Assembly (NCBI GenBank): GCA_903813345.2
Contig: CAIIXF020000002.1
Span: forward strand, 1,404,001-1,468,000
DNA: 64,000 bases
Origin: Owenia fusiformis
Lineage: Eukaryota > Annelida > Polychaeta > Sabellida > Oweniidae
Direction of reading: 5' to 3'
Position 1 is the first letter of the stretch. Each line of letters opens with the position of its first letter. This document shows positions 45,771-57,561 of this stretch, one piece after another. Position numbers and translations under genes: made by a program. Below the pieces are notes generated by a model that did no database searches, was not told the DNA's origin, and was given only the letters and a program-made list of their open reading frames with translations.

Positions 45771-47821
45771 ACAACATACCCGCACGTACACTCCCCTTCA
45801 AATGTTTGGTAACCTTATTCCCTTCATTTAACTATACGTGTTAAAGCCTCTTTATGTTTGATTTTTTATTTACATAACCGGCGAGGAAAATACTTATAAT
45901 ATTGATGAAAATGTAACTTCATTTACAATGCCTCCGAATTTACAATTTTTTCCTCAATTACAATATGTCTAAAATTTATCATTTTAATGAATTGTTGTCA
46001 TTATCATTCACAATTCCCTAAAATTGATCAGACGCCATTGAAAAAATATCAAGTCAGATATCGGTAAAACAGCCCTTGTTTACGCCAAAATACTAGTCAG
46101 TGGGCAAAGGGCGAACGCCACTTGACTCAAAATTATCTTTCAGATAACCCAATTAAACGCATTTTAATGATCAGAAGAAATGGCTTGTTATCATTGCAAA
46201 AAGATGACAACTGTACCTACATATTAGCTTACTGATTCGTCATGATCACGATTGTTTTGTGGACTACATTAATTTTTTAGAACTACTTTTTTCAGCGGAA
46301 GTGACGTATCAGGGCAGTTTGGCCATCATGCATCAATTTTGCCAGTCTGACAGACGTATCTCTTCAATATTCGGATGTTGAATCCTCTCTTTGCTGTAGG
46401 TAATCCTAAAGCTTATCAGGATGTTGATTTTTTCGAGTAATCGTCCGCCATGTTAATGCTATAAACAAATGAAATTAGCAAATCATGACCTTTGACCTTG
46501 CAATCTCAAGAAGTTTCGTTCAGAGCAATCGTGTTCGGCGGGCCAATGGAAAGTTGTCCCTTCCAAAGCGATGCACCATGGCAACTATTATGTAAATGAC
46601 CACTGAATTCTTATCGCGAATGGGAATATTGCTATATAATTAATTACCAGGCAATAGAAGTGATTGGGTTTTCAATTATACCGGTGTGAAAGAAATTATG
46701 GTCCCCCAGGGATTATGGTCCCCTTTCTAAAGGCCCTTACTGGCCCTGATTGTGTATAAGATAATAAGGGATAGAGTTGTATTTAGGTCATCATATAAAT
46801 CAATGGAGAGTAGGACCATACTTTGATAGGACCTCCTACCCTTTTACAACGACTGCACCGCCCTAGATCCTGGAAATTCCAATTAGAGAGCAAACACGTT
46901 CTTTCAATTTTACAGTTATATTTACGTAAACTCAATTTTTCTTTTTGAGTATTAACAGTCAAGGATCCAAAAGTAATATAATGTTGGAAATTCGGTCTAA
47001 AACATTTGTCATCAAGGGGGAAAATGTCACAAAACAAATCAATCAATGTTGCGCCTTTTTAATATAATATGTGATGGCGTATTCGTTCAAAAAGTCATAA
47101 AAACTAACATATTTTACCTTACCTTTAACAGCCTGTGCCTATTCATTTAACAATTCAGTAGTCAACGTCAGACTGAATAATGTGTCATTAATTTGAAGCA
47201 TTATTTTATCACTAAAAATGCTTCATGGAATATCATCTAGAAGCCTGCATATTATTCAAATCATCCTTTTTAATTTACCTTTATTTTTTCAAAACCCCTA
47301 AACACTAATAATACCATTGAAAAAAGCAGTATATATAGGATTTCTACATCCCTTGTAATCCCTTGCTTAAGAAATATACATCCATGTTTTCATGTTTTTG
47401 AAATTTGGAATGCAAATATTCAGACTATAGCCCACATATGTAAAAATTGGGATTGAAAATTATTTGTTTACATAGGAAATGCCATTCAAAATGGCCGATT
47501 GGGTAAATTAATTTGCATATTTGTTACTTCCCCTAGCTTCATTTCCATTTGACAATATGCTGTGTTACTTTTCATGGCATTTAATTGTACCTTACTACTT
47601 AATTGAATTGTTAAAATGCTTATTTGGAAGTGAAGTTTCCTAAAATTGATAATTGTGTGCAGGAGATTTCCTCTTTTTCCCACAGGAGGGACATAATGAT
47701 CAATAGACTGAATTCTCAGGAAATTCAGTCTATTGGATAGAGACTACTTTTAGATCACTATCAAAGCCTGTTAAATGTGTAAATAATTAATATCCAAACT
47801 ATTGAAATTAATGAAATTCAG
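45771..47821. other. Intergenic, no gene supported
   Basis: AT-rich sequence between the two R3 repeats. A minus-strand open frame of 87 codons (47046-46783) has several cysteines and a basic stretch (RCSRCKRVGG), but I do not recognise it and see no supporting context. No transposon ends identified. Confidence 0.4.
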
Positions 47822-48420
47822 ATTCAAACACTAACTTGCTTTGATATGCCACCAATGAAAACTTCCTGAAGCCAATTTTATGGAGGGGAGTGTATATGGT
47901 AGACATATGGACATTTTGTTCATCCTCTATAAATGTCAAGGCGAGTTAATACCATTCTATTTAAGTCTGTAAAGATCAAGCTATTGACTATTGGCACTTC
48001 AACGAAGTTGACTTTCTTAACCTTAAATAATGTATGACAACAAAGGCATAAACATATTAGGTGTATGCTTTACAATGAAAAATTCCTGTTAGCATTCTAT
48101 TTGAGTCTGTAAAGATCAAGGTATTGACTATTGTGACTACCTTTATCTTAGATAATGTAAGACAACAAAGGCATTAACCGACCGCACCAACCGTTGCAAT
48201 GATTCCACACGTACATTGACCGCATATTGGCAATGTATTAGGAATTTTAGAGGATATGTCGGAGGATATTGATTACAAACCAGAATATGATATTGACTTG
48301 TCTGTAAACAATGTATTCGTGTTTCTTTTCTTACCTTTAGCCAATAATAGATTCTCGATAAAATCCAAACAGCAAATTCCTGGATTTGATTTGTCAATAT
48401 AAAACAGGCCTACAACATAG
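47822..48420 (+). repeat. Dispersed ~550-bp repeat R3, copy 2
   Basis: See copy 1 at 45237-45770. This copy contains a small internal duplication: the GTCTGTAAAGATCAAG(C/G)TATTGACTATTG phrase occurs at about 47968 and again at about 48105. It abuts the 51-bp minisatellite. Confidence 0.7.
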
Positions 48421-48538
48421 CCACACTTAACTTATGAACTAAAAACGTTACTATTACAATGTTGAGTTACATAATTCTGAATGGCGCTTGGGTCTGAAAG
48501 CACTATAATGTAAATGATGCTGTAGTTTGAGACCACCG

Positions 48539-50186
48539 TAATGTGGATGGTGCTATAGTCCCGAACTCCAAAATGTGTGGATGTGCACTAATGTTGATTG
48601 TGCTATAGTCCCGAACTCCAATAATGGGTGGATGTGCACAAATGTGGATTGTGCTATTGTCCCCAACTCCAATAATGTGTGGATGCGCAATAACGTGGAT
48701 GGTGCTATTGTCCCGAACTCCAATAATGTGTGGATGCGCAATAACGTGGATGGTGCTATTGTCCCGAACTCCAATAATGTGTGAATGCGCAATAACGTGG
48801 ATGGTGCTATTGTTCCGAACTCCAATAATGGGTGGATGTGCACAAATGTGGATTGTGCTATTGTCCCGAACTCCAATAATGTGTGGATGCGCAATAACGT
48901 GGATGGTGCTATTGTCCCGAACTCCAATAATGTGTGGATGCGCAATAACGTGGATGGTGCTATTGTCCCGAACTCCAATAATGTGTGGATGCGCAATAAC
49001 GTGGATGGTGCTATTGTTCCGAACTCCAATAATGTGTGGATGCGCAATAACGTGGATGGTGCTATTGTTCCGAACTCCAATAATGTGTGGATGCGCAATA
49101 ACGTGGATGGTGCTATTGTCCCGAACTCCAATAATGTGTGGATGCGCAATAACGTGGATGGTGCTATTGTCCCGAACTCCAATAATGTGTGGATGCGCAA
49201 TAACGTGGATGGTGCTATTGTTCCGAACTCCAATAATGTGTGGATGCGCAATAACGTGGATGGTGCTATTGTTCCGAACTCCAATAATGTGTGGATGCGC
49301 AATAACGTGGATGGTGCTATTGTTCCGAACTCCAATAATGGGTGGATGTGCACAAATGTGGATTGTGCTATTGTCCCGAACTCCAATAATGTGTGGATGC
49401 GCAATAACGTGGATGGTGCTATTGTCCCGAACTCCAATAATGTGTGGATGCGCAATAACGTGGATGGTGCTATTGTCCCGAACTCCAATAATGTGTGGAT
49501 GCGCAATAACGTGGATGGTGCTATTGTTCCGAACTCCAATAATGTGTGGATGCGCAATAACGTGGATGGTGCTATTGTTCCGAACTCCAATAATGTGTGG
49601 ATGCGCAATAACGTGGATGGTGCTATTGTCCCGAACTCCAATAATGTGTGGATGCGCAATAACGTGGATGGTGCTATTGTCCCGAACTCCAATAATGTGT
49701 GGATGCGCAATAACGTGGATGGTGCTATTGTTCCGAACTCCAATAATGTGTGGATGCGCAATAACGTGGATGGTGCTATTGTTCCGAACTCCAATAATGT
49801 GTGGATGCGCAATAACGTGGATGGTGCTATTGTTCCGAACTCCAATAATGGGTGGATGTGCACAAATGTGGATTGTGCTATTGTCCCGAACTCCAATAAT
49901 GTGTGGATGCGCAATAACGTGGATGGTGCTATTGTCCCGAACTCCAATAATGTGTGGATGCGCAATAACGTGGATGGTGCTATTGTCCCGAACTCCAATA
50001 ATGTGTGGATGCGCAATAACGTGGATGGTGCTATTGTTCCGAACTCCAATAATGTGTGGATGCGCAATAACGTGGATGGTGCTATTGTTCCGAACTCCAA
50101 TAATGTGTGGATGCGCAATAACGTGGATGGTGCTATTGTTCCGAACTCCAATATGTGTGGATGTGCCATGATGTGGATGGTGCTAT
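48539..50186. repeat. 51-bp minisatellite with a 10-unit higher-order repeat
   Basis: About 32 units of 51 bp (AATAATGTGTGGATGCGCAA, TAACGTGGATGGTGCTATTG, T(C/T)CCGAACTCC). A variant unit with GGGTGGATGTGCACAAATGTGGATTG occurs at about 48625, 48830, 49340 and 49850, so the last three are 510 bp (10 units) apart. The order of TCCCG and TTCCG units between them is identical (C, C, C, T, T, C, C, T, T, T), which shows amplification of the 10-unit block. Open frames of 474-538 codons on both strands arise because 51 is divisible by three and the unit has no stop. Confidence 0.96.
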
Positions 50187-50510
50187 CACAGTTTGATTAC
50201 ATAATGTAATGGAAGTGACGATTGCCATGAAGAAAATACGAAAATTACGTTAATGAATAAAAATGTATCCACATTTACAATTATGAATTATTCATATGTG
50301 TAATTTCGGACGATGTAAACTGGGGCAAAAAATCCAAGACTACAAGTTTAAATTGGATATTTACAAGGATTATTTGTCCACGTGGTTTTTTCGGACGTTG
50401 TAATCTGAGGAGGGGGGGGGGCGTGACTACTTGATTGGATATAAACAAGGACAATTTGTCCTTTTGTGTGTTTTAGGACGTTGTAACCTGGAGGAAAAGT
50501 CCCAAGGACT

Positions 50511-51196
50511 AAAGGATTGGTATTGATATGGAGAACTGAATTCAACAATGTTTTTCTCTTTAACCAATCATTGAAAACATTCTGTAAAAACACCGTATTT
50601 TATATAATGTCGACTGATTGACAACAATTTGATGCAAAAATGTTTGCTCCTTTCTACCAATTCTTGAGAATGAACTAAAATGTCTTTCCGAACAATGTTG
50701 GAACAAAATAGCATATACAACATGTTTTTAGACCTCTCAATATCATAGTTATACAAAGAAATTTCAGGTTGATTTTAAAAAAGTAATCATAAAATTAAAA
50801 CAAAATCCCCCCAAAATAGATAAAAATCAAGATAAACCTTTACTAGTATTTTTTAGTATTTCATTAACAAGATACTTTTTTAAAATCAACCAATTTCCTT
50901 TCTACAATTACAATATTGAGAGACCTAAACATGTTGTGTTTATGTCGTTTTGTTCCAATGAAGTTCGGAAAGATGTTTCATTTCACTCTGGAAACATGAT
51001 ACCAAGAACAAAACAAGTGCTTGATGTGTTTTCTAAAACAATATAGATGAAAGTAAATATTTATTTTTCAAATTGTATTGTTACCATTCAAAAGATGACC
51101 ATAAAATTGACGACGTGTTAAATCTTTAGTTTTTTGTATGACTGGTTTAAGAGAAACGTATGTTCAAAAGGTTCTCCATATCGATACCACTCCTTT
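50511..51196. mobile_element. 686-bp fold-back MITE, family F1, copy 2
   Basis: Collinear with 10840-11578 over its whole length, with the same termini (AAAGGATTGGTATTGATATGG at left, CCATATCGATACCACTCCTTT at right) and the same palindromic structure. The ORFs at 50348-50756 are internal readings of this palindrome and its flank, not genes. Confidence 0.85.
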
Positions 51197-52879
51197 GAGG
51201 ACATATCACAGGAGGAAGTGTCCACATTGTGGCGTCGGACATTAGTATCTGGGTGCGATTGCCTTAAATCTTATAATGTGAAATAAATTAACATTACCTT
51301 ACAGAATTTGTGGACTTAGCTTTTACTGTAGCACTTTTTCATTAAATGTTGCACCCGTTGGATACGATATACGAAGTATACGAGGTATTCATTGCTTGAA
51401 TGAAATCACGGGTCATATACAGTGTTTACACCAACTCTTAACACATCTATGAACTTCTTTTATGAATTATGGCGACGGCTTTTGTGAATGGATGTTGACC
51501 CTTTGAAACGCCTATGGACTTAGAGACTGGATTTTATTTATCCCACATCATTTGAGACTGAATGCTCTATCTTGTATGAGTACTTGTATCTACAACTATT
51601 TTTGAGGATTCGAGTATTGGCTATCAATTTCAATTTTTTTCTTCAACGTGTATTGTAATGACTTCAGTATGAATGAAATGTCCCTTGGTCTTCTGGTCTT
51701 GGATTGTGATATTTGTTCTTAAATGGTGGGGTGAAAGGGGGTATTAGACATTGTTTATTTTCACGTTAGATCATGGTTTTGGGCTAGATGGGGTTTGTTT
51801 TTCTTGACTGGTATGCACTTAGAGTTTGCTTTTTCTTGCTAAGTTCCATTACAACTTTTGGTCCTTTCCCTTTGGCACAAGTGCTTAGATATTGGCTTCA
51901 TGATTTTGAAAGATTTATTTTGGCCAGGGGGAGGTTCACTCGACCCAACCCCACCCCCCTTGGCTATGGCTTGCAGGATTCGTATATGCATATGAATCCT
52001 GCCTCCAGGATTCAGTTGTTTTATTAACTTTTTGGATGAGGATGTAATATATTTCAGATCATAGGCGTGGTCAGGCCCTTAATAACTTAAAAAACAAAGA
52101 AAGATTGACAAAGAAATGGATTATTTTCCATCCAAGTTATGATCACTCGAAACCAGGGGTGATAAATCTTTGACAAACACGTTTTGTGCTTTAATTTGAT
52201 AATATATCGTGATCCTGCAAACATTTCAGATTTAGCAAAATTAATAGGCAGCGATATCCTTCTGCATAAGTGTAATTATTTCGACTAAGCTATCGCCAAC
52301 ACATAATTTGATATTAACTTTATTCTGAGAATGATATAAACCAAATACATAAAGTATTATTAAACATGTATATAAAATGATTGTAAAATTACAATACTAG
52401 TAGAAGTAAGCGTAACTTTAGCGCATAAGAACACGTGACCGGTCTAATTATATTGTTTGTTTTGTAAAGGGTGCAAAGAGATATCAAAAGTCTTGACACA
52501 CCCTGTCCACGATAACTCTTTGCACTTCTTGGTACGTCTAGATATCTCTAGATACGCCGAGTTTATAGAGAAGCTTTGCACGTCTAGAAATTACTTTGAA
52601 CATTTGACGCGGTGAATATAGCAGTTAATAATAAAACAAATATTTCATTCTATCCATAGTCTACTGGCCCATTGGGCTTCATAGAACATCACTTGTAAAC
52701 TATGCACATGTATTCACTTCATTAGAATTGAATATTTGTATGTTGGTTTCTCCATACTTGAGAAGATATTTTCAAACTAGAGGTTCCTGCAAACTAAAGG
52801 TTCTTGTAAGTCTGAATTTGTCGCAGCTGTGAAACATGTACAGTCTTAATAAAAAAAGATTATACAAAACGAAGCAAAT
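51197..52879. other. Intergenic, no gene supported
   Basis: An open frame at 51788-52027 has no recognisable domain. Bases 51720-51930 weakly recall the duplicated SDR 3' flank (GACATTGTTT...TTTTCTTGCT), but the match is too loose to assert. About 52470-52600 has repeated CTTTGCAC...CGTCTAGA-type phrases. Confidence 0.35.
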
Positions 52880-55800
52880 ACTGGATGAGCGTGGTGTAAA
52901 AGTGGTTTTGAAAAATAGCAAATTTCTCTTTATGTAGGTAATTTGTGGTTTATGATTCTACATTGATTCTGAAAATATTGGTGTCTAGTTTTTTCAGCGT
53001 TTTGGAAATATTCAGATTTATACCCCCCTTGTTTGATTTTGAGAGGGGTACTAGGAAAGTCATGTAAAATTCCTACATTGTACAACCAATCATCTTGATA
53101 TTTACAGGTAATCATCTACTTACCATGTCCTACAAGAGTCATAAGTTTCATCAAAGTAAATTAACTGGTTGCTATGGAAACGGAGATCATATGTCAAAAA
53201 GTACACATTAGGGCGTACTATGAAAGCTATATTCAGGGCGTATAAAAAAAAAACGCAACAAGAAGTTATCTCGTAAAATCAAAAAACTAGTGATGACTAC
53301 ATCAATTTCATTCAATGTACCATAAAGCCACATCTCTCCTCTTCGCAATGATATGTCATTCATTCACATGTGATAATAGCTGGGTGAGAAATCTTTCCAT
53401 TTACACAGTGGGTCAAAATCGGCTCTGCACCAAGTTTTAGATATTGAAAAAATCAGTGCAAAGGCTAAGTGCCAATGGAAGTTCCTCTTACTTGAATTGT
53501 TGTGACTTTTTCTTTTGGAGGAGCATCTGTGGTCACAATTTCACCACCAGATATTGCAAAACCTTGAGAAAGAATTGCCCATGGGCTGCTTTTCTCTGCT
53601 TTAACCCACATATGACTCAGGGCTAAACCATGCATGACGTGGTCACATGAGCGCATCTTTGTGTGCAAGGAAGTGGTGGCAATTTGGAGTGGTATAGGAT
53701 GTATTCTTGCAAGAGTATGAGTATGAACACTTTACTGTCTATGCCACACCTGTCACATTCGGTCCGAGCTGAATTTTGCCCCACTTTGCAAAATTAATGA
53801 TTATTCGGCCAGAGATGACTCCCTGTGAACGAATGATATTCCATTGCAAAGAGGAATAATTTGGCTTTTTGGTACATTGAATGAGAAGGATGCAGTCAGC
53901 ATTGGTTTTATGTTTTCTTCCAATATTGCATCGGCCTCCGTACACTGACTTTTACGATGTTTATAACTTGGCCCCAAGCTAATTTCGGCCCACTTTGCAA
54001 ATGAAATGATTACTCGCCCAACCATGACCAAATATCAATGAATGATATATCATTGTAAAGAGGAGACACATGGCTTTATGGTGCATTGAATGAAATCAAT
54101 GCTGTTATCACTGGTTTTGTGCTTTTCGAGATAACAATCTGTTTTTTGATACGCAATGTATAATTCCTTGAATATTAAAACAATCATTATGATATTTACA
54201 GACAATCTACTTATCATGTCCTACCATTATGACAAGTTTCATCAATGTGGGTCAAATGTGGGTAGAAATCTATTTGTTAAAAAAGTACACATTTCGTAAA
54301 ATTTTAAGACACCCTAAGACATTGAAAATTGTCATCAAATTGGGAGGAATTAGCATGAATACATTTTAGAAAACCTATTTTGAGTATGTCTGATAATATT
54401 TAATCAATGGATATTTCATCTCGGCCATTTGATGCATTGTACTTGCTTATGATAATAAAACTATGCAGAATGCGGATGTCACATTATGCGTAGGGACATA
54501 GTAAATTATGAGCTGATCTCACTTAGTCATCTTTTATATCATTTGCCTCAAAATCCTCATTAATAGATCTTTCAATGTCTACTTCTGTCAAAGCATCCGT
54601 TGCAATCTTTATGTGACTATATGTCTATAAGATCATCAGGTGGAATGCGTCGGTCTGGCCAATTTTGCCCTATTTTGCCATCAACAAGTTGCCACGTCAT
54701 TTGTAATAAACAAACTAAGAGATGTATATGTACAACTGGAAATGCTTATTAATGAATTCTGAAAACATCGAAAAGTTGAAAAAAACAGCAGACATAAAAA
54801 AAGTCAATGTATTACATGAGTGTAAAACATGTCCGTTGATGACCAGTGATGGCAATAAAACGTCCACTGTTGTGATTGATGAGATGTGATAAGTTTTATG
54901 AAATGGTTTCATGTTTATTTCTCCCAAAATGATGAACATATAATGTGCTTAATGTCAAAGGTTGCATGAGTCATGAGAATTTTATTAAAATGTGTACTCT
55001 TTTAACAATTTCTGTTACCGAAGCAACCAAATTACCAACATTGATGGCGCTTCTTATACTGGTAGGACATGTAGACGGATGATTACCCATAAATATCAAG
55101 ATGATTGATTGAATATTTTAAGGAATTATACATGGCTTTCATAGTACCCCCTTAATGTGCACTTTTTAACAAATTATTTCTGTTACCATAGCAGCCAATT
55201 GACCAACATTGATGGCACTTGTTATACTGGTAGGACATGATAAGCAGATGATTACCCGAAAATATCAAGATGATTGATTAAATATTCTGCGAATTATACA
55301 TAGTACCCCCTTAATGTGCACTTTTTAACAAATGATTTCTGTTACCATAGCAACCAATTGACCAACATTCATGGCACTTGCCATACTGGTAGGACATGAT
55401 AAGCAGATGATTACCCATAAATATCAAGATGATTAATTGAATATTCTAGGAATTATACATAGTACCTCCTTAATGTGTATTTTTTAATAAATTATTTCTG
55501 TTACCGTAACTACCAATTGTTACACATTAATGAGACTTGTCATAGTCGTAGTGCATGATAAGTAGATGATTACCTGTAAATAGCAAGATGATTGGCTGTA
55601 TATTCTAGGAATTTTAGATGGCTTTCAATGTACCCCCCTTAAAATCATACCAATGGGGTATAAATCTGAATACCATCGTAACCAGTAATCCAACACTGAT
55701 GAAATTTTCCATGATAGTCAAATATAATAATGTGAAGGATGTCTGTAAATTTCAGGACAAATGGTTACTTATTTTCTTCAAAAAGTTGAACACAAATAAA

Positions 55801-56352
55801 GAATTCTTTGGAAAAGTGCCATGTCCCCTCTTTAAATTTACTTACATTGCCATATAATCATCAGCAATAGATATGACTGTGTGGATAAGATAAAGCAGCA
55901 TTTGATTTAATATTATCAAACATACTCTGAATAAGTTTTCTAAAATGGTTTCATGGTGATTTCTCCCAATTTCATGAAAATACTATGTGTTTTGTCTCAT
56001 GGGGTATCTTACATTTTGGCGAAAATGTGTACTTTTTTAACATATGATCTCCATTTCCATAGGAACCAGTTGATCAACTTTAATGAAAGTTGTCATAATG
56101 GTAGGACATGATAAGTACATGATTACCTGGAAAAATCACGATGATTGGCTCTATATTCTAGAAATTATATATTGCTTTCCTAGTGCCCCCCTTAAAATTA
56201 CACCAGGGTGTATAAATCTGCATATTTCCAAAACGCTGAAAAACTAGACACCAATATTTTCAGAATCAATGTAGAATAATAAACCACAAATAACCTACAT
56301 GAAGAGAAATTTGCTACTTTTCAAAACCACTTTTACACCACGCTCATCCAGT
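52880..56352. mobile_element. 3.5 kb element with inverted ends and tandem core
   Basis: Ends ACTGGATGAGCGTGGTGTAAAAGTGG (52880) and its complement (ending 56352). Arms of about 145 bp match closely, including the block AAAACTAGACACCAATATTTTCAGAATCAATGTAGAAT. The core is tandem and partly palindromic. Units of about 175 bp on the right (54980-55640 and 56030-56200; TTACCATAGCAACCAATTG, GGTAGGACATGATAAG) appear inverted on the left (53070-53230). A second tandem pair (about 53750-54130, GCCCACTTTGCAAA...TGCATTGAATGA) lies between. No transposase and no clear target duplication. Confidence 0.75.
54980..55640. repeat. ~175-bp tandem repeat inside the 3.5 kb element
   Basis: Four successive units start near 54990, 55165, 55320 and 55475. 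Each contains CTGTTACC(A/G)(T/A)A(G/A)C, GGTAGGACATGATAAGCAGATGATTACC, and AAATATCAAGATGATTGATT(G/A)AATATTCT. A related unit occurs at about 56030-56170. Confidence 0.8.
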
Positions 56353-57429
56353 TAAAGAACAATGATTAATGTATATACGAAGAAATTGAAGTCCAAAGAT
56401 TATTTGAAGTCATAATTTAGTACCAATGTCCTTAATCTAAGATCGACTGTTATTAAAGTGCCCGATAAACTATAAAATGCGCATGCGTCCAGGTGTTGAT
56501 AAACTATAAATAGCGAAAATCCAGGGTTTGTCACCACAAGGTAAGCCAGGGCGTGTTGAGAGAACAGCTAGTGTTGATATTGAATTTATATGTAGCCAGA
56601 TAAGTTTTCTTATTGAAATTACATATGGTTATTAGCAATACTTTGTATGTGCTAAATAATAAAATATTTAGAGTATATATGAGAGAAATTGGTCATTTCG
56701 AACCTGTTGAAAAGTTTGTGGCTCTCGGCTACACCGGGGAATTTACTTCCATGAGCAGATGAGTACACACATAAATGTGGGGTTCCTCAAGAGGTACGCG
56801 ACAAGGTGACCTGGCATCAAATGCGCTACTAAATGCTACTATCGAGAAGATAAAATAACGAATACGACAATAAGTTATTGCATGTGACAATTCCGAGCCT
56901 TCATCTCACTGAAGTATTTTGAAGTGAAAATAGGATTTTTGTTTTGATACATGGATTCAGATGAACGTAACTTTATTCTGACAACTAATCAAAACTGAAC
57001 AAAATTGATTGTACGTAACATACAATTTATTGTTTTAAAATGTTTTGATTGGCTAAACGAATGAAACCAACAAATCATGACATGTAAAATGACAATTTTG
57101 AAATGTAAAATTTAAAAGTGACAAACACAACCTCCCTATCCACTCTTTTGGAGCCCTAGTAAATTAGTAATATGTACATGCAGCAGTGGTAGTGTACAGC
57201 TTATTATCACACTCCGCTTTGTATTATAAAGCCTGTTGTTTGTAATAACACTGTTCACTCAAGGTATGTTTTGTGTGAGGGCAGTCAACGATAATCATTG
57301 TTTTATCCCGGTTATATGACCTCGACGATTATAACAAAACCGTACTAAACGAAAAAACGCAAATAAGAGAAAGCTTTCACACACATATAAAAAATGAACT
57401 AGTCTAATCCGCCAGTATAAACTCTGTGC
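56353..57429. other. Intergenic, no gene supported
   Basis: 56478-56530 has a GCGCATGCG palindrome and ACTATAAATAGCG, a plausible TATA-type core, followed at 56540 by CACAAG|GTAAGCC, which could be a noncoding exon donor. There is no coding evidence, so I record it only as a possible promoter. Confidence 0.3.
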
Positions 57430-57530
57430 GATACGTAGCCGGGTCAGGCGCACACTTTAAGATGACATATGTTATTTGCCCATAAGCATCTGTATTTCCG
57501 TGTTCTGTCACCTTGGCGTGTATTGGTATA
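57430..57530 (-). pseudogene. Decayed duplicate of the WSC-B last exon
   Basis: The minus strand matches the last ~65 bases of exon 3 of gene B (CAAGGTGACAG-ACAC...TATGGGCAAA-AACATAT-TGTCATCT) but is shifted out of the WSC frame. The reading QGDRTRKYRC..LWANN comes from the wrong frame. It lies directly after the gene B stop, so it is a short local duplication. Confidence 0.7.
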
Positions 57531-57561
57531 TCCTGTTCTTTGTTCATGATTGTCGATTATT

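Noticed and set aside
48539-50186. CRISPR-like array
   Set aside because: Units are contiguous with no unique spacers, and the surrounding genes are eukaryotic with introns.
48553-50209. Open frames of 474-538 codons on both strands, apparently repeat proteins
   Set aside because: They arise because the 51-bp minisatellite unit is a multiple of three without stops. Frames are open on both strands at once and start and stop with the array.
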